Assembly (NCBI RefSeq): GCF_963678635.1
Contig: NC_087063.1
Coordinates: 24,002,701 to 24,066,700 of the forward strand
Length of the DNA: 64,000 nt
DNA from: Symsagittifera roscoffensis
Taxonomy: Eukaryota > Xenacoelomorpha > Acoela > Convolutidae
Direction: 5' to 3'
Shown: piece after piece, positions 63,011-64,000 of the stretch
Numbering within the stretch: position 1 is the first letter of the stretch
Layout: each line of letters opens with the position of its first letter
Notes under the pieces: generated by a model
Told to the model about the DNA's origin: nothing
Seen by the model: the letters and a program-made list of their open reading frames with translations, nothing else
Databases searched by the model: none
Made by a program: the position numbers and the translations under genes

Positions 63011-64000
63011 TTTTGAGCCATTTTAGTTTTCATAATCCGAGAGTGCGTTTTGCTTAACTTTTAGCGAATGAACTTGAATTGAACTCGAAAATTGCATATA
63101 TACTTAACGGCACTTCTATGAGCATTTATAATCATGAAAGCACTCCTTTTGTTATTCGAGCATTTTAAGACTTTTTGTTTAAAAAACCTTATGACCTATA
63201 TAAGAGTCTGAAATAGTTGACAATGAAATTTGTAAAAACTAAGGGAAAAACTGTGAAAGAGATGAGTGCCAGTTTTACGAAACATTGAACGTGTTAAATG
63301 GTTTTCAGCGCAATTGAATTCGAGGAGGTATTTATTTTGGCCCTCTAATTTCGCTCAACGACGTTTTGGCTAATTTTAGCACTCCTTTCATTGGCCAATT
63401 TCACAAATCTCCTGAAAAATTTAAAAAAAGTACCAGTATACAGATCTAATAGCAAAGTAGATCTATGCAACTATCATTCACATCGATATGTGAAAGTTGC
63501 AACAATTTTTTCGAAGAAATATTGAGTAGGAGGTTACATTTATCAAGAAACTTTCACGATTTTTTTCGTGTTGAACTTCAAAAAAATTGCCATTTACTAT
63601 TACTTAGATATGATAGAAAGACTGCCATGTAACAAAATACAATTTTAAATTGTAAATACCGTCTAGATATGCAAAAATCGCTTTTTAAATTAGCTCATTT
63701 TACAAAACCAGAAAGTATTAAAATTTTGAAAGTTTTGGTTTACATTGAATCGAATACTTCTATCAATTCTCCTACAGATGTTATGGTTGGCTTTCCTATT
63801 TTTTCTCGGTGTTCAAAAATGCTCATTAATTAAACTTTTTTCGAAAAATAAATTAAATAACCTTTGCCCGACGTGTCTGAAATCATCAAAATCTTCTTGT
63901 CTATAACTGCTACAAAAAATGTTATCGTTTGAAGTTGGCGCAGCTTTTCAAACACAACTTTTATAGATTAAAAAACTATTCGAGTATTACTTGGCTCAAA

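Larger units (their letters stand above)
59440..64000. other. no gene recognised; repeats
   Basis: Contains a hairpin-ended fragment near 60150 (CGCAAGTGATGCGAACC), SINE F (60190-60370), family C on the minus strand (60425-60915), a diverged duplication at about 61200-61450 and 61520-61760 (TGTCTGTAGGGAGAAACGAA / TGTCTGTTTAGAGGAACAAA), and family D on the minus strand (62600-63010). Upstream exons of the serine protease should lie here or beyond, but none could be identified. Confidence 0.6.

Overview
This is eukaryotic, animal-type DNA. It is AT-rich, its protein genes are split by GT-AG introns, and by my reading well over half of it is non-autonomous repeats. The recognisable genes are conserved metazoan ones: a PLEKHH/MAX-1-like scaffold (minus strand, left edge), mitochondrial adrenodoxin/ferredoxin reductase (FDXR, plus), a divergent intronless Rab-type GTPase inside an FDXR intron, pyruvate dehydrogenase E1 alpha (PDHA, plus), and a trypsin-like serine protease (minus, right side). 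No species marker is present. Few coding exons in genes that usually have many, very large repeat-filled introns, many SINE/MITE-like elements, a Ty3/gypsy element and a tight FDXR-to-PDHA tandem would suit an invertebrate such as a tunicate (a large-genome larvacean is one possibility). That assignment is inference only.

Layout. 734-3660 (-): N-terminal half of the PLEKHH-like gene in six phase-consistent exons, leaving the window to the left. 3661-5604: intergenic space with a 23-N gap and a tandem duplication. 5605-33264 (+): FDXR in five exons (448 codons plus stop). Intron 1 (10.3 kb) holds a recent 2.4-kb tandem duplication, MITEs, SINEs and a minisatellite. Intron 2 (11.2 kb) holds the nested Rab gene, a decayed antisense coding relic (about 20.5-25.3 kb, possibly with a SET-like segment), a giant palindrome and a degenerate array with a period of about 170 bp. 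Intron 3 holds a second array of the same family and two small coding-like stretches. 33584-34935 (+): PDHA in two exons, only 319 bp after the FDXR stop.

34936-41830: repeats only. 41831-47597 (-): a dead Ty3/gypsy-type LTR retrotransposon with both LTRs, a tRNA-Ser-type primer site and recognisable gag, protease, reverse transcriptase, RNase H and integrase remains. 47919-48320: a hAT-type MITE with a perfect 8-bp target duplication. 48917-49984 (+): an intronless 355-codon ORF of unknown function. 50.3-57 kb: diverged tandem triplication and composite arrays. 57348-59430 (-): C-terminal exons of the serine protease. 59.4-64 kb: repeats, no gene seen.

FDXR and PDHA both act in the mitochondrial matrix (electron supply to ferredoxin for Fe-S/steroid chemistry; pyruvate to acetyl-CoA). 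Their order and spacing raise the possibility of co-transcription. The rest of the window is best read as a record of repeat expansion inside introns, with exon reading frames kept intact.
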